A stretch of DNA of 36,793 bases, from contig JAAYBL010000289.1 in assembly GCA_012718945.1 (NCBI GenBank), forward strand, positions 1 to 36,793, in the 5' to 3' direction. Positions 24,980 to 33,358 of the stretch are shown piece by piece. The notes under the pieces were generated by a model. That model was not told the origin of the DNA and did no database searches. It was given only the letters and a program-made list of their open reading frames with translations. Source of the DNA: Bacteroidales bacterium (GTDB lineage Bacteria; Bacteroidota; Bacteroidia; Bacteroidales; UBA1402). The position numbers and the translations under genes were made by a program. Within the stretch, counting starts at the first letter, position 1. Every line of letters starts with the position of its first letter.

Positions 24980-26473
24980 ATGAAGACAAGGCTGACCCCA
25001 TTACTCTCACTGCTCCTGCTGGCTGTATTCACGGCCTGCAACGGTTTGCCCAGCAACTATACCGAATCAACAGAGCCGGTCTCTTTAGTGCCTGATTATC
25101 AATCTGTCACCATCCCCATCAATGTAGCACCAATGAATGTGCTGATCGACGAGGAGGCCGACGCCTACAAAGTCTGCCTGCGGTCAAAAAACGGCAAACC
25201 GCTGATTACCAAAGGCAAGAAAGCCTGCTTCTCCCTCAAAAAATGGCGTCGACTGATCGAAGCGAATCCAGGAGAAGCGCTAACCATGGATATCTACGTA
25301 AAAAAGAACGGCCAATGGGTCCATTTTCCGACGGTGACCAACCATATAGCCCCGGAACCCGTTGATCCCTACGTCGTCTATCGTTACCTTCCCCCACTCT
25401 ACACCACCTACGAGGTCATGTCCATCAACCAGCGCGACCTGACTTCCTTTGACGTCACGTCGCTGTACGACAGCCGCCTCATGTCAAACAACAAGCAATT
25501 CCAGTGCGTCAACTGCCATTCCTTCCAGGATTACAACAAGACAGGTGCCATGCAACTGCACGTCAGGGGTGACAATGGGGGTACCATCATTGTCCATGAC
25601 GGACAACACGAAAAGGTCAACCTCAAAGCCGAAGACCTGATAGCCGGTGCTGTATACCCCAGCTGGCATCCCAGCCTCAACATGATAGCCTATTCCATCA
25701 ACACGATAGGCCAGAACTTTTACACCAAAGATCCGGATAAGGTTGAAGTGATGGACGACAAATCAGACATCATCCTGTATGATATCGACGCCAACCGCAT
25801 CCTACCCGTTTCCATGTCACCCGATTGGTTGGAAACCTTTCCGTATTGGAGTCCTGATGGTCGTTACCTCTATTTCGTGGCCGCGCCCTTCAAACCGGCC
25901 ATGATGAACACCCAGGCCGAAATCATCATCAAACACAACACCATCCGTTACAACTTGGTTAGGAAGCCCTTTGATCCGGTAACAAAGACGTTTGGTCCAG
26001 CCGACACGCTGATCAGCGCCAGGGAAACGGGCATGAGTTGTACCTTCCCAAGGGTCTCTCCCGACGGCCAACACCTGCTGTTCACCATGGGTAATTACGG
26101 CAACTTCCATATTTGGCACAAAAGCAGTGACCTCTACTTGATGGATCTTAACACAGGGGCCTATGAACCAGCCACTGTCATCAACAGTCCCGATGTAGAA
26201 AGTTACCATTCCTGGTCCTCAAACGGACGCTGGGTGGTCTTCAGTTCACGCAGGCAGGACGGTGGCTACACCCGTCTTTTCCTGGCCTATTTCGATGCAA
26301 ATGGACAGTTCCATAAACCGTTCGTGATACCTCAAAAAGACCCGGACTTCTATCAGCGCACCCTCAAGTCGTTCAACATCCCCGAATTTACGGTCCAGCC
26401 GGCCCCAACAGACAGACACCATTTAGTCAAAGCCATCAGCCAGGACGCCAAAAAAGCTGAAATGGCTCAATAA
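24980..26473 (+). CDS. TolB/PD40-like lipoprotein with CxxCH motif, copy B
   Basis: I use ATG 24980 (497 aa). The ORF-track start lies inside the upstream gene. The N-terminus MKTRLTPLLSLLLLAVFTAC is a lipoprotein signal with Cys20 as the lipidated residue, unlike the membrane anchor of copy A. C176-V-N-C179-H180 (FQCVNCHSFQDY) is a c-type heme attachment motif. PD40-like blades follow: AVYPSWHPSLNMIAYS, WLETFPYWSPDGRYLYF, FPRVSPDGQHLLFTMG and SYHSWSSNGRWVVFSSRR. YGNFHIWHKSSDLYLMDL is nearly identical in both copies, so that surface is probably constrained. It lies outside the inner membrane. A hairpin terminator follows. Heme binding is predicted, not shown. Confidence 0.87.
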   Translation: MKTRLTPLLSLLLLAVFTACNGLPSNYTESTEPVSLVPDYQSVTIPINVAPMNVLIDEEADAYKVCLRSKNGKPLITKGKKACFSLKKWRRLIEANPGEALTMDIYVKKNGQWVHFPTVTNHIAPEPVDPYVVYRYLPPLYTTYEVMSINQRDLTSFDVTSLYDSRLMSNNKQFQCVNCHSFQDYNKTGAMQLHVRGDNGGTIIVHDGQHEKVNLKAEDLIAGAVYPSWHPSLNMIAYSINTIGQNFYTKDPDKVEVMDDKSDIILYDIDANRILPVSMSPDWLETFPYWSPDGRYLYFVAAPFKPAMMNTQAEIIIKHNTIRYNLVRKPFDPVTKTFGPADTLISARETGMSCTFPRVSPDGQHLLFTMGNYGNFHIWHKSSDLYLMDLNTGAYEPATVINSPDVESYHSWSSNGRWVVFSSRRQDGGYTRLFLAYFDANGQFHKPFVIPQKDPDFYQRTLKSFNIPEFTVQPAPTDRHHLVKAISQDAKKAEMAQ

Positions 26474-26537
26474 TGATCCAGGGGCCTGTCAACAATACAG
26501 GCGTCATCACCCTACCCTTCTTATTCAATCAAACACT

Positions 26538-26565
26538 GCAAACGCCTTTTTTACAAGGCGTTTGC
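26538..26565 (+). terminator. Hairpin terminator after the copy B operon
   Basis: An 11-bp perfect stem, GCAAACGCCTT / AAGGCGTTTGC, has a 6-nt loop and is followed by TTGTTTTACC, a partial U-tract. It lies 64 bp after the stop codon of the CxxCH lipoprotein gene, in the 250-bp gap before the repeat-protein gene. Confidence 0.75.
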
Positions 26566-26595
26566 TTGTTTTACCAAAAAAACAGTGTATACTTG
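26565..26595 (+). promoter_or_regulatory. Candidate promoter of the T9SS repeat-protein gene
   Basis: CTTG (26565-26568) lies 19 bp before TATACTTG (26588-26595), one mismatch from TAnnTTTG. It abuts the terminator. The leader to ATG 26724 would be about 120 nt, the longest predicted in the window. It contains a small hairpin, AACAACG / CGTTGTT (26634-26654), of unknown meaning. Confidence 0.4.
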
Positions 26596-26723
26596 CAGGG
26601 TATACCGACCATGTTTTACACCTGCTCCTGAACAACAACGAATCCTACGTTGTTACTACCAGAGGCCGACACATCATCACCGGCCATTACGTATCCAATC
26701 GCCCCACCTAAATCCACATTCTC

Positions 26724-29700
26724 ATGAGAACGCTAACGCTTTTTCTGGCTGGATTGTTAAGCCTTACGGCCTCTGCGGCCAGCCAGGTACCCAATGGTGA
26801 TTTTGAAATCTGGCAGACAGGAAGTTACATGTTACCCTCCGGCTTCCTGTATTCCTCCAACCAAGATCGTTTTTACCAACAGGCTTTTCCCTTCAATGTG
26901 GCACAAACGACAGACGCCTATCAAGGGCAATACGCTGTAAAACTGACCACCGGGCTTTCGTTTGGTGATGCACCCAACTTCGGGTATTTGCTGAACTACC
27001 CGCCCGATGGAGAATCCACAGAAGCCTATCCGTTGACTGAAACGCCAACAGGGCTGCGTGGGTATTACAAATACATTCCTATTGAGGGGGATTCTGGTGT
27101 GATCCTGGTCAACTTACTGAAAGAAGGCAGTATTTTGGCCAACTACACCTTTGTCATCAAAGGTGTTCAACCCACCTATACACGGTTTGAGATTCCCTTC
27201 AACCAACCCTTGGACCAAGCACCCGATGGCATCCAGATTGGATTTGCCTCCAGTTTCAACGAGTCTATGGCCGGCGTTCCGGGGACAGAACTCTACCTGG
27301 ACAGCATCGGCCTGATAGGTGTGACAACCCAGCCACAGGAGATGGCCGGCGACTTTGAATCATGGACCTATTTGCAACACAACTTACCCTTTGGCTGGAC
27401 CATCGACGGCCAAGTCAGTACGAGCCAACCCAAAACGGATATTCGCGTTAATGGTAATTTTGCCCTGGAACTGAAATCCTTCCTGGATGAAGAAGAAGGT
27501 ATTCAACGAACAGAACACAGGAGAGCCACTTCAGGGTACAGAAACGAGGACACAGGCGAGATCGATGGCCGTATTTACCTGAGCGGCACTGAAGACACCC
27601 TTTCCTTCTATTACAGTTACCAACCCAGTGTGCCCGGTGACTCCTGCCAGTTGACCTTAGGCCTATACAAAGGCAACGACATGGTCAATTTCATCTTCAA
27701 GCCCCTGTTAGCCACTCAAGGCTACCACCACATGCAGGTTCCCCTGGGATTGCACGAACTCTATTCATCTGAAGCAGACAGCCTCGTCATCGAGTTCACG
27801 TCAGGTATGTGGAGCAACACCGCGCCTGCCGCGGCCAACTCCGTCCTCAGAGTAGACGCTGTAACGTTACTGGACTATAAGGGTGATAATCCGGATGATC
27901 CGGATGATCCACACAACCCCATAAATCCCATCACAGAAACCACCCTGTTTCCCAACGGAGGCTTTGAAGCGTGGGAAGAAGTGTCCTATGATTACCCGAC
28001 CAACTATGGATTCAATTCCAACCTGCTTGAAGTGCGGCAGGGAGGACATAGTATGAATGTGCAGAAAACCACGAACGCCCAACATGGCTCATACGCATTG
28101 AAGTTGATCAGCCAAAACTCAACGTCTGATTTCAATTTTGGCTTTGTGATGAACGTGAACGGTAACGACGGGGATCCTTCCACCTGGTTTGGTGGTTTTC
28201 CCATCCAGGGACGCCCAACCGGTATCAGCGGCTATTACCAATACAACGAAAGCACGAGTGATTCAGGCCTGATCATTGTTGGTTTCAACAAAAACGGCCA
28301 GGTCCTACACACCTATATGCTTCCCCTGAAGGGCCAGGTGGCCAGCTACACAGCCTTTGACATCACCTTTGACCCACCCTTGACGGAAGACCCCGACTCC
28401 ATGGTGCTTGGATTCGCCTCCACTGTCCATTTGGATGGCGGTGCCTGGCCGGGAACTGAACTGCTCATCGATAATGTCAGCATCAAAGGCCTAACCAATC
28501 AACCGGCAGGCTTGAATGGAGACTTTGAAAACTGGCAGACCGAAACACTAGCCACCCCTGTCGGTTGGTATAATGAAAATTGGCAGGAAGGCAGTTTCTC
28601 CCGTACCACCGATGCCGCCGAAGGTCTCTATGCTGTTTATTTGACAACCACCCTGGAAGAAAACAGAGAGGAAGGGGGGCACATTGCCGTTGGACGTTCC
28701 CTTTCCAATGGATACTGGGATGATGCACTACAGAGAGATAGAGGCGGTGTGGCCTTCAGCAACACCAAAGACACCCTGACTTTCATGTATAAGTATATCC
28801 CGGCCAACATCGATGACCGCGGCCTGGTAGAGTTAAATTTCATGCGAGACGGCGAGTCCATTTGGAACCAGACCATGGGCCTCAGGGCCAGCGACACCTA
28901 TAAAAAGGCCAGCATACCCATCAACCTGTACCAATTCAGCTGGACACCCAGACCGGATTCCCTCCTGGTCAAGTTCCGCTCTTCTCATTGGGAAAACACG
29001 GACTCTACCTATGCAGGCGCACGCCTGTGGATAGACGACATTCACTTCGCGTCCGAGTTTTACCTGCCACCGGCCTACAACCCCAATGCTCCCAATCCAC
29101 CTGTTCCCAACGGCAGCTTCGAGGAATGGAAAACGACGAACTACGATGCGCCGGTCTACTATCCCTATACAACTGACAACCAAATGCAACCCTGGTTGGG
29201 CTTGGAGCCCTTTGTTATGAAAACAACCGATGCCCAGCACGGCCAGTACGCCCTCAAACTTGTGAGCCGTACCTTCAGTAATGAGGCTATCCCCGGATAC
29301 ATTGCCAACTACAACGTAAACAGTGACGAAGATGTCTTTGACTGGCATGGTGGCAGCCCGATAACAGAAAAACCTTCCGGATTGAAAGGCTATTACAAGT
29401 ACAACATGGGGGTGGAAGATACGGCCATGATCATCGTTGCATTCAGTAAGGCCGGCGTCAACACCGGTACCTATTTCTTCACATTGGAAGGTCCAAAATC
29501 GACCTACACCCCGTTTGAATTCACCCTCGACCCACCGTTGGCCGAGACACCCGACTCCATGATCCTCGCCATCGCTTCCAGCTACGTGGCCTATGAACAC
29601 GCCTACGGAGGCTCCGAACTCTACTTGGACAACCTTGAGCTGACAGGCGTGACCCAACAACCGGCACAGTTGAGCGGTGACTTTGAAGACTGGCTGACAA

Positions 29701-30554
29701 ACAGTACGGAAAGCCCACTTCATTGGGCATCGATGGGCGTTGTCGGCACAATGGTCAAATCCGACGTGGCTGCTCACGGCCAATATGCCCTCTCGCTGCG
29801 CACGCTGTGGAGCGAGGCTGATTCTACGCTGGTTCCAGGTAGGGTCATCTCTTCCGACCAGTCTATTTTATTCACCTACAGCGAAGCGGGCTTTCCCATC
29901 ACAAACCTAAAAGACACCCTGGCTTTCCACTACCGGTATACCCCGACACAACAAGACGACAACGGTACCATGGCCCTCTATATGGCCACGACCTCGATGG
30001 ACTACTGGGATTATCAGCCACTTTACACACCCCTCCGATCGGGTGTTTCCAATACGTTGCTTAAGGCTCCCAACCGCATGATCCAAATCGTTTGGAACGA
30101 AGAGCTTAAACTAGCACCTTGCAGTACCTACCAGTACATGGAAATACCCTTCGACCTGACGCAGCATCCCATCATCCCTGACCGCATGATAATCATACTA
30201 ACTAGTACCGATAGCGAACATGATGATGCGTCCTATGCTGGCAGTGAACTACTTATTGACAACATTCATTTCAGGTCCTCCACCTGGCCAGTATCGGTAG
30301 AGGGGATCAAGGCACCCAACGACCTGAGCCTGTACCCCAATCCATCCATGGGTCCAACAAGGTTGGTCGATCCACAAGGACTGTATGAGCGCATCGAAGT
30401 CTTCAACTTGATGGGACAACGTGTAACCACGCTCACTAAGGACAAAGGGGCGACCGAGGTAGATATGGATCTGAGCGGCCAACCAGCCGGATTATACCTG
30501 ATTCGCCTGAGCCATGGTGGTGAACACGCCTCCCTCAAGCTGGTGCTGAAGTAA
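26724..30554 (+). CDS. Large T9SS-exported protein with three two-part tandem modules
   Basis: This 1276-residue protein has a signal peptide (about 1-20) and a C-terminal type-A T9SS sorting domain (about 1195-1276; LYPNPSMGPTRL, VFNLMGQRV, QPAGLYLIRLSHGG, LKLVLK). Between them lie six beta-rich segments, each opening with a G[DGS]FExW motif near residues 24, 208, 412, 599, 797 and 986. The order is A-B-A-B-A-B: A segments carry QYAVKL or HGSYALKL, GYYKY and PGTELYLD, and B segments carry KDTLSFYY-like and YKKASIPINL-like strands. A PDDPDDP linker joins the first and second pairs (about 390). The modules resemble carbohydrate-binding jelly rolls or the PCMD-type domains of Bacteroidota surface proteins. 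No catalytic motif is seen. Adhesion or glycan binding is inferred. Confidence 0.85.
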   Translation: MRTLTLFLAGLLSLTASAASQVPNGDFEIWQTGSYMLPSGFLYSSNQDRFYQQAFPFNVAQTTDAYQGQYAVKLTTGLSFGDAPNFGYLLNYPPDGESTEAYPLTETPTGLRGYYKYIPIEGDSGVILVNLLKEGSILANYTFVIKGVQPTYTRFEIPFNQPLDQAPDGIQIGFASSFNESMAGVPGTELYLDSIGLIGVTTQPQEMAGDFESWTYLQHNLPFGWTIDGQVSTSQPKTDIRVNGNFALELKSFLDEEEGIQRTEHRRATSGYRNEDTGEIDGRIYLSGTEDTLSFYYSYQPSVPGDSCQLTLGLYKGNDMVNFIFKPLLATQGYHHMQVPLGLHELYSSEADSLVIEFTSGMWSNTAPAAANSVLRVDAVTLLDYKGDNPDDPDDPHNPINPITETTLFPNGGFEAWEEVSYDYPTNYGFNSNLLEVRQGGHSMNVQKTTNAQHGSYALKLISQNSTSDFNFGFVMNVNGNDGDPSTWFGGFPIQGRPTGISGYYQYNESTSDSGLIIVGFNKNGQVLHTYMLPLKGQVASYTAFDITFDPPLTEDPDSMVLGFASTVHLDGGAWPGTELLIDNVSIKGLTNQPAGLNGDFENWQTETLATPVGWYNENWQEGSFSRTTDAAEGLYAVYLTTTLEENREEGGHIAVGRSLSNGYWDDALQRDRGGVAFSNTKDTLTFMYKYIPANIDDRGLVELNFMRDGESIWNQTMGLRASDTYKKASIPINLYQFSWTPRPDSLLVKFRSSHWENTDSTYAGARLWIDDIHFASEFYLPPAYNPNAPNPPVPNGSFEEWKTTNYDAPVYYPYTTDNQMQPWLGLEPFVMKTTDAQHGQYALKLVSRTFSNEAIPGYIANYNVNSDEDVFDWHGGSPITEKPSGLKGYYKYNMGVEDTAMIIVAFSKAGVNTGTYFFTLEGPKSTYTPFEFTLDPPLAETPDSMILAIASSYVAYEHAYGGSELYLDNLELTGVTQQPAQLSGDFEDWLTNSTESPLHWASMGVVGTMVKSDVAAHGQYALSLRTLWSEADSTLVPGRVISSDQSILFTYSEAGFPITNLKDTLAFHYRYTPTQQDDNGTMALYMATTSMDYWDYQPLYTPLRSGVSNTLLKAPNRMIQIVWNEELKLAPCSTYQYMEIPFDLTQHPIIPDRMIIILTSTDSEHDDASYAGSELLIDNIHFRSSTWPVSVEGIKAPNDLSLYPNPSMGPTRLVDPQGLYERIEVFNLMGQRVTTLTKDKGATEVDMDLSGQPAGLYLIRLSHGGEHASLKLVLK

Positions 30555-30570
30555 CCACTTGACTATAAGC

Positions 30571-30609
30571 GAAGCGGGTGTCTCAACGATACGTTGGGAC
30601 ACCCGCTTC
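30571..30609. terminator. Long hairpin between convergent genes, probable bidirectional terminator
   Basis: GAAGCGGGTGTC pairs with GACACCCGCTTC, and an inner CAACG/CGTTG continues the stem through one T-G wobble to an ATA loop, giving about 18 paired positions. It sits between two convergent genes with stops at 30554 and 30630. There is no strong T-tract on either side. Confidence 0.7.
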
Positions 30610-30629
30610 ACTATGTGTAAGTAACGGTC

Positions 30630-30941
30630 TTATTTCAATGAAATCTTTCGAACGGTGCTTCCCACCTTGACAATGTAATAACCAGGTGAAAGGTTGAGTT
30701 GGATGTCAACAATGGTTGAATCGGATTTCTTTTCAAGTACCTTGACGCCAAGCACATTCAGCACCTGAATCTTGTCACCCACCTTGATATTCTGCAACTG
30801 CAACGTCTTGTTTTTCAGCAACACAACCACACCTGTTTCAGTCTGCGTTGTGACCACAGGCTCGGTTTTGTCCTGCTTCTGAGCCGTCAACGGCTGCAAA
30901 AGTCCCAGGAGACAAATCAAAGCGATGGTGTGACGTTTCAT
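30630..30941 (-). CDS. Small exported protein made of a T9SS-like C-terminal domain
   Basis: I use ATG 30941 (MKRHTIALICLLGLLQPLTAQ, 103 aa). The ORF-track start adds ten residues before the basic head of the signal peptide. After cleavage near residue 21 there is a short polar linker (QDKTEPVVTTQTETG), then about 65 residues with the strand pattern of type IX sorting domains (IQVLNVLGVKVLEKK, LNLSPGYYIVKVGSTVRKISLK). No cargo domain is present. It could be a minimal surface-anchored peptide, a remnant of a larger exported protein, or a small protein that only shares the fold. It converges on the large T9SS protein gene and is separated from it by a strong hairpin. Confidence 0.75.
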   Translation of the reverse strand: MKRHTIALICLLGLLQPLTAQKQDKTEPVVTTQTETGVVVLLKNKTLQLQNIKVGDKIQVLNVLGVKVLEKKSDSTIVDIQLNLSPGYYIVKVGSTVRKISLK

Positions 30942-31024
30942 GAGTTGGTTAGGCGATGGTTCGTTGAACAACGTTAATTTCTAGGCAAAAGTAGGTATTC
31001 GACGGTACACCTGCAACAAATTCG

Positions 31025-31939
31025 TTAAATTTCGAACGTTAGCCCCTCATCGGCCAACTCGACAGCTCCAAAATGAGCCTTCGCCTCATCCAGCAAAGTA
31101 GACTCATTGTGATACCTGGCTGAGAAATGGCCCAAAATCAAACGTTTCACACCGGCAGCAGCGGCCATACGCCCAGCATCGGCAGCTGTACTATGAAAAG
31201 TTGCCTTGGCGCGCTTCCGCTCAGCTTCAGCGAAAGTCGCTTCGTGGTAAAGTAGATCGACGTCTTTCAACAAGGGTATGAGGGGAGCGTGATAGGTCGT
31301 ATCACTGACATACGCATACGATCGGTTTGGCGTAGCCGGCTTCGTCAACTTGGCATTGGGTACTGTTTCACCCTCTGGCGTGATGTAATCAGCGCCTGCT
31401 TTAATGGCAGGGTATTCGCGCAAAGGTATGTCGTAAAAAGTCAGCCATTCCTTAATCAGATGCCTGTCGCGAGGTTTTTCTTTAAACAAGAATCCGGCTG
31501 ACTGTATCCTGTGATTAAGGGGTAGTGTGAAAACCTCAAGCGAACGGTCTTCGTAGATGCAACTGGACGTGGCTGGATTAAAGGACTTGAAGATGACCTC
31601 GTAAGGCAATCCGTTACAGAAAAAGTCCAGGTGAGGCCGCATCAAGGTTTCCAGCTCCGACGGGGCATGAATGGTTAAAGGCGCGTGACGCCCCAACATG
31701 CCCATGGTCGATATCAAGCCTATCAGACCAAAGCAATGATCCCCATGCAGGTGGGAAATAAAAACGTCAAGAATCTTGTTGTAATTAAGGTGGGTATGTC
31801 TGAACTGCAGCTGGGTACCTTCCCCACAATCGATGAGGAAAAGCTTGCCACGTACCGACAGCACTTGAGCCGAGGGTAAATGGCGACGGGTCGGCAAAGC
31901 CGACCCGCAACCCAGTATGTATACAGACATGGGTTCCAT
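31025..31939 (-). CDS. rnz: Ribonuclease Z
   Basis: This is a 304-residue metallo-beta-lactamase-fold tRNA 3'-processing endonuclease. The zinc motif H63-L-H65-G-D67-H68 is present. Other ligands are visible as NHR in LPLNHRIQSAG, Asp in YVSDTTY and the late His in LILGHFSARY. The opening ILGCGSALPTRRHLPSAQ is typical of bacterial rnz. Length is normal for the family. The start at 31939 (MEPMSVYILGCG) gives the usual spacing to ILGCG; ATG 31930 is possible. It follows asnS by 6 bp, so it is the last gene of the rluB-asnS-rnz operon. It is cytoplasmic and matures tRNA 3' ends lacking encoded CCA. Confidence 0.96.
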   Translation of the reverse strand: MEPMSVYILGCGSALPTRRHLPSAQVLSVRGKLFLIDCGEGTQLQFRHTHLNYNKILDVFISHLHGDHCFGLIGLISTMGMLGRHAPLTIHAPSELETLMRPHLDFFCNGLPYEVIFKSFNPATSSCIYEDRSLEVFTLPLNHRIQSAGFLFKEKPRDRHLIKEWLTFYDIPLREYPAIKAGADYITPEGETVPNAKLTKPATPNRSYAYVSDTTYHAPLIPLLKDVDLLYHEATFAEAERKRAKATFHSTAADAGRMAAAAGVKRLILGHFSARYHNESTLLDEAKAHFGAVELADEGLTFEI

Positions 31940-31945
31940 CTTACC

Positions 31946-33352
31946 TTAAAAATCAGCGTTTCTAGGTGTTCTGGGGAAAGGTATCACATCACGGATGTTC
32001 GCCATACCCGTCACAAACAAGATGAGTCGTTCAAAGCCGAGACCAAAGCCTGAGTGCGGTGCCGTACCAAACTTACGGGTTTCAAGGTACCACCAGATGT
32101 CCTTGGTAGGAACACCCATTTCTTCAGCCCTGCGGGTGAGTTTTTCCAGGTCTTCTTCACGTTGTGAACCACCGATGATCTCTCCGATTTTGGGGAACAG
32201 CACATCCATGCCCCTGACCGTTTTACCATCATCGTTTTGCTTCATGTAGAACGATTTGATTTCCTTGGGGTAATCGGTCAGAATAACGGGACGTTTGAAG
32301 TGTTTTTCTACGAGGTAGCGTTCGTGCTCGGCAGCCAGATCGGCACCCCAGAATACGGGGTATTCAAACGACTGACCGTTCTTGACGGCCTCCTCAAGAA
32401 TGCTGACTCCTTCTGTATAGGTCAATCGAACAAAGTCGTTGGCCAATACAAAGTTGAGTCGTTCGATCAATTCTTTGTCATACATGGAAGCCAGGAAATC
32501 CAGGTCATCCTTGCAATGATCCAACGCCCATTGAACACAATACTTGATGAAATCTTCGGCCAACTGCATGTTTTCCTCAATCTCATTGAAGGCCACTTCA
32601 GGTTCGATCATCCAAAACTCAGACAAGTGCCTGGGTGTGTTGGAATTTTCAGCCCTGAAAGTGGGACCGAATGTGTAGATAGAACCAAGTGCCATGGCTC
32701 CCAGTTCACCTTCCAACTGTCCAGACACCGTCAAGCTGGCCTGACGACCATAAAAGTCGTTGGAGTAATCGATGGAACCCTGATCATCCTTCTTCAAATC
32801 GTACAGGTTGAGGGTGGTCACCTGGAACATCTGACCAGCTCCTTCACAGTCGGAAGCCGTAATGATGGGCGTATGGAAATAAAAGAAGCCCCTTTCGTGA
32901 AAGAAGGTGTGAATGGCCATTGACATGTGGTGGCGTATTCTGAATACGGCACCAAACGTATTTGTCCTGGGACGCAAATGCGCAATTTCCCTCAGGTATT
33001 CCAAGGTGTGGCCTTTCTTCTGCAAAGGATAAGTGGCAGGATCGGCGGCGCCTAGGATCTCAATCTCCTTGGCGTGGATCTCAGCCTGTTGGCCCTGGCC
33101 CGGCGATTCCACCAACAAACCATTGACACTCAGGCAGGCACCCGTCGTCACAAGTTTGAGGACGTCCTCAGAAAACTGAGCCAGGTCGACCACTACTTGC
33201 ACACTTTTGATGGTCGAGCCATCGTTCAAGGCGATGAAATTGACCTGTTTGTTACCACGACGGGTTCTCACCCAGCCTTTTACGTTGACCGAAGCGCCAA
33301 AATCGGTGCGCTTCAAAAGGTCAACCACACTGCTTCGTTTTATTTTTTCCAT
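31946..33352 (-). CDS. asnS: Asparaginyl-tRNA synthetase
   Basis: This 468-residue class IIb synthetase has an N-terminal OB-fold anticodon-binding domain (about 15-110, [23 protein letters not shown]). Its catalytic domain has motif 2 ([21 protein letters not shown]) and motif 3 ([29 protein letters not shown]). The ending NADF and the overall length match bacterial AsnRS rather than AspRS. It attaches Asn to tRNA-Asn in the cytoplasm. It lies 6 bp downstream of the pseudouridine synthase gene and 6 bp upstream of rnz, a compact translation-related operon. Confidence 0.97.
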   Translation of the reverse strand: MEKIKRSSVVDLLKRTDFGASVNVKGWVRTRRGNKQVNFIALNDGSTIKSVQVVVDLAQFSEDVLKLVTTGACLSVNGLLVESPGQGQQAEIHAKEIEILGAADPATYPLQKKGHTLEYLREIAHLRPRTNTFGAVFRIRHHMSMAIHTFFHERGFFYFHTPIITASDCEGAGQMFQVTTLNLYDLKKDDQGSIDYSNDFYGRQASLTVSGQLEGELGAMALGSIYTFGPTFRAENSNTPRHLSEFWMIEPEVAFNEIEENMQLAEDFIKYCVQWALDHCKDDLDFLASMYDKELIERLNFVLANDFVRLTYTEGVSILEEAVKNGQSFEYPVFWGADLAAEHERYLVEKHFKRPVILTDYPKEIKSFYMKQNDDGKTVRGMDVLFPKIGEIIGGSQREEDLEKLTRRAEEMGVPTKDIWWYLETRKFGTAPHSGFGLGFERLILFVTGMANIRDVIPFPRTPRNADF

Positions 33353-33358
33353 AATAAA

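Noticed and set aside
26600-26723. Riboswitch in the long leader of the T9SS repeat-protein gene
   Set aside because: Only a 7-bp hairpin and no conserved riboswitch core can be recognised by eye.
28833-29783. 316-aa minus-strand ORF opposite the T9SS repeat protein
   Set aside because: Antisense shadow with no recognisable motif; the plus frame shows repeated modules and a sorting domain.
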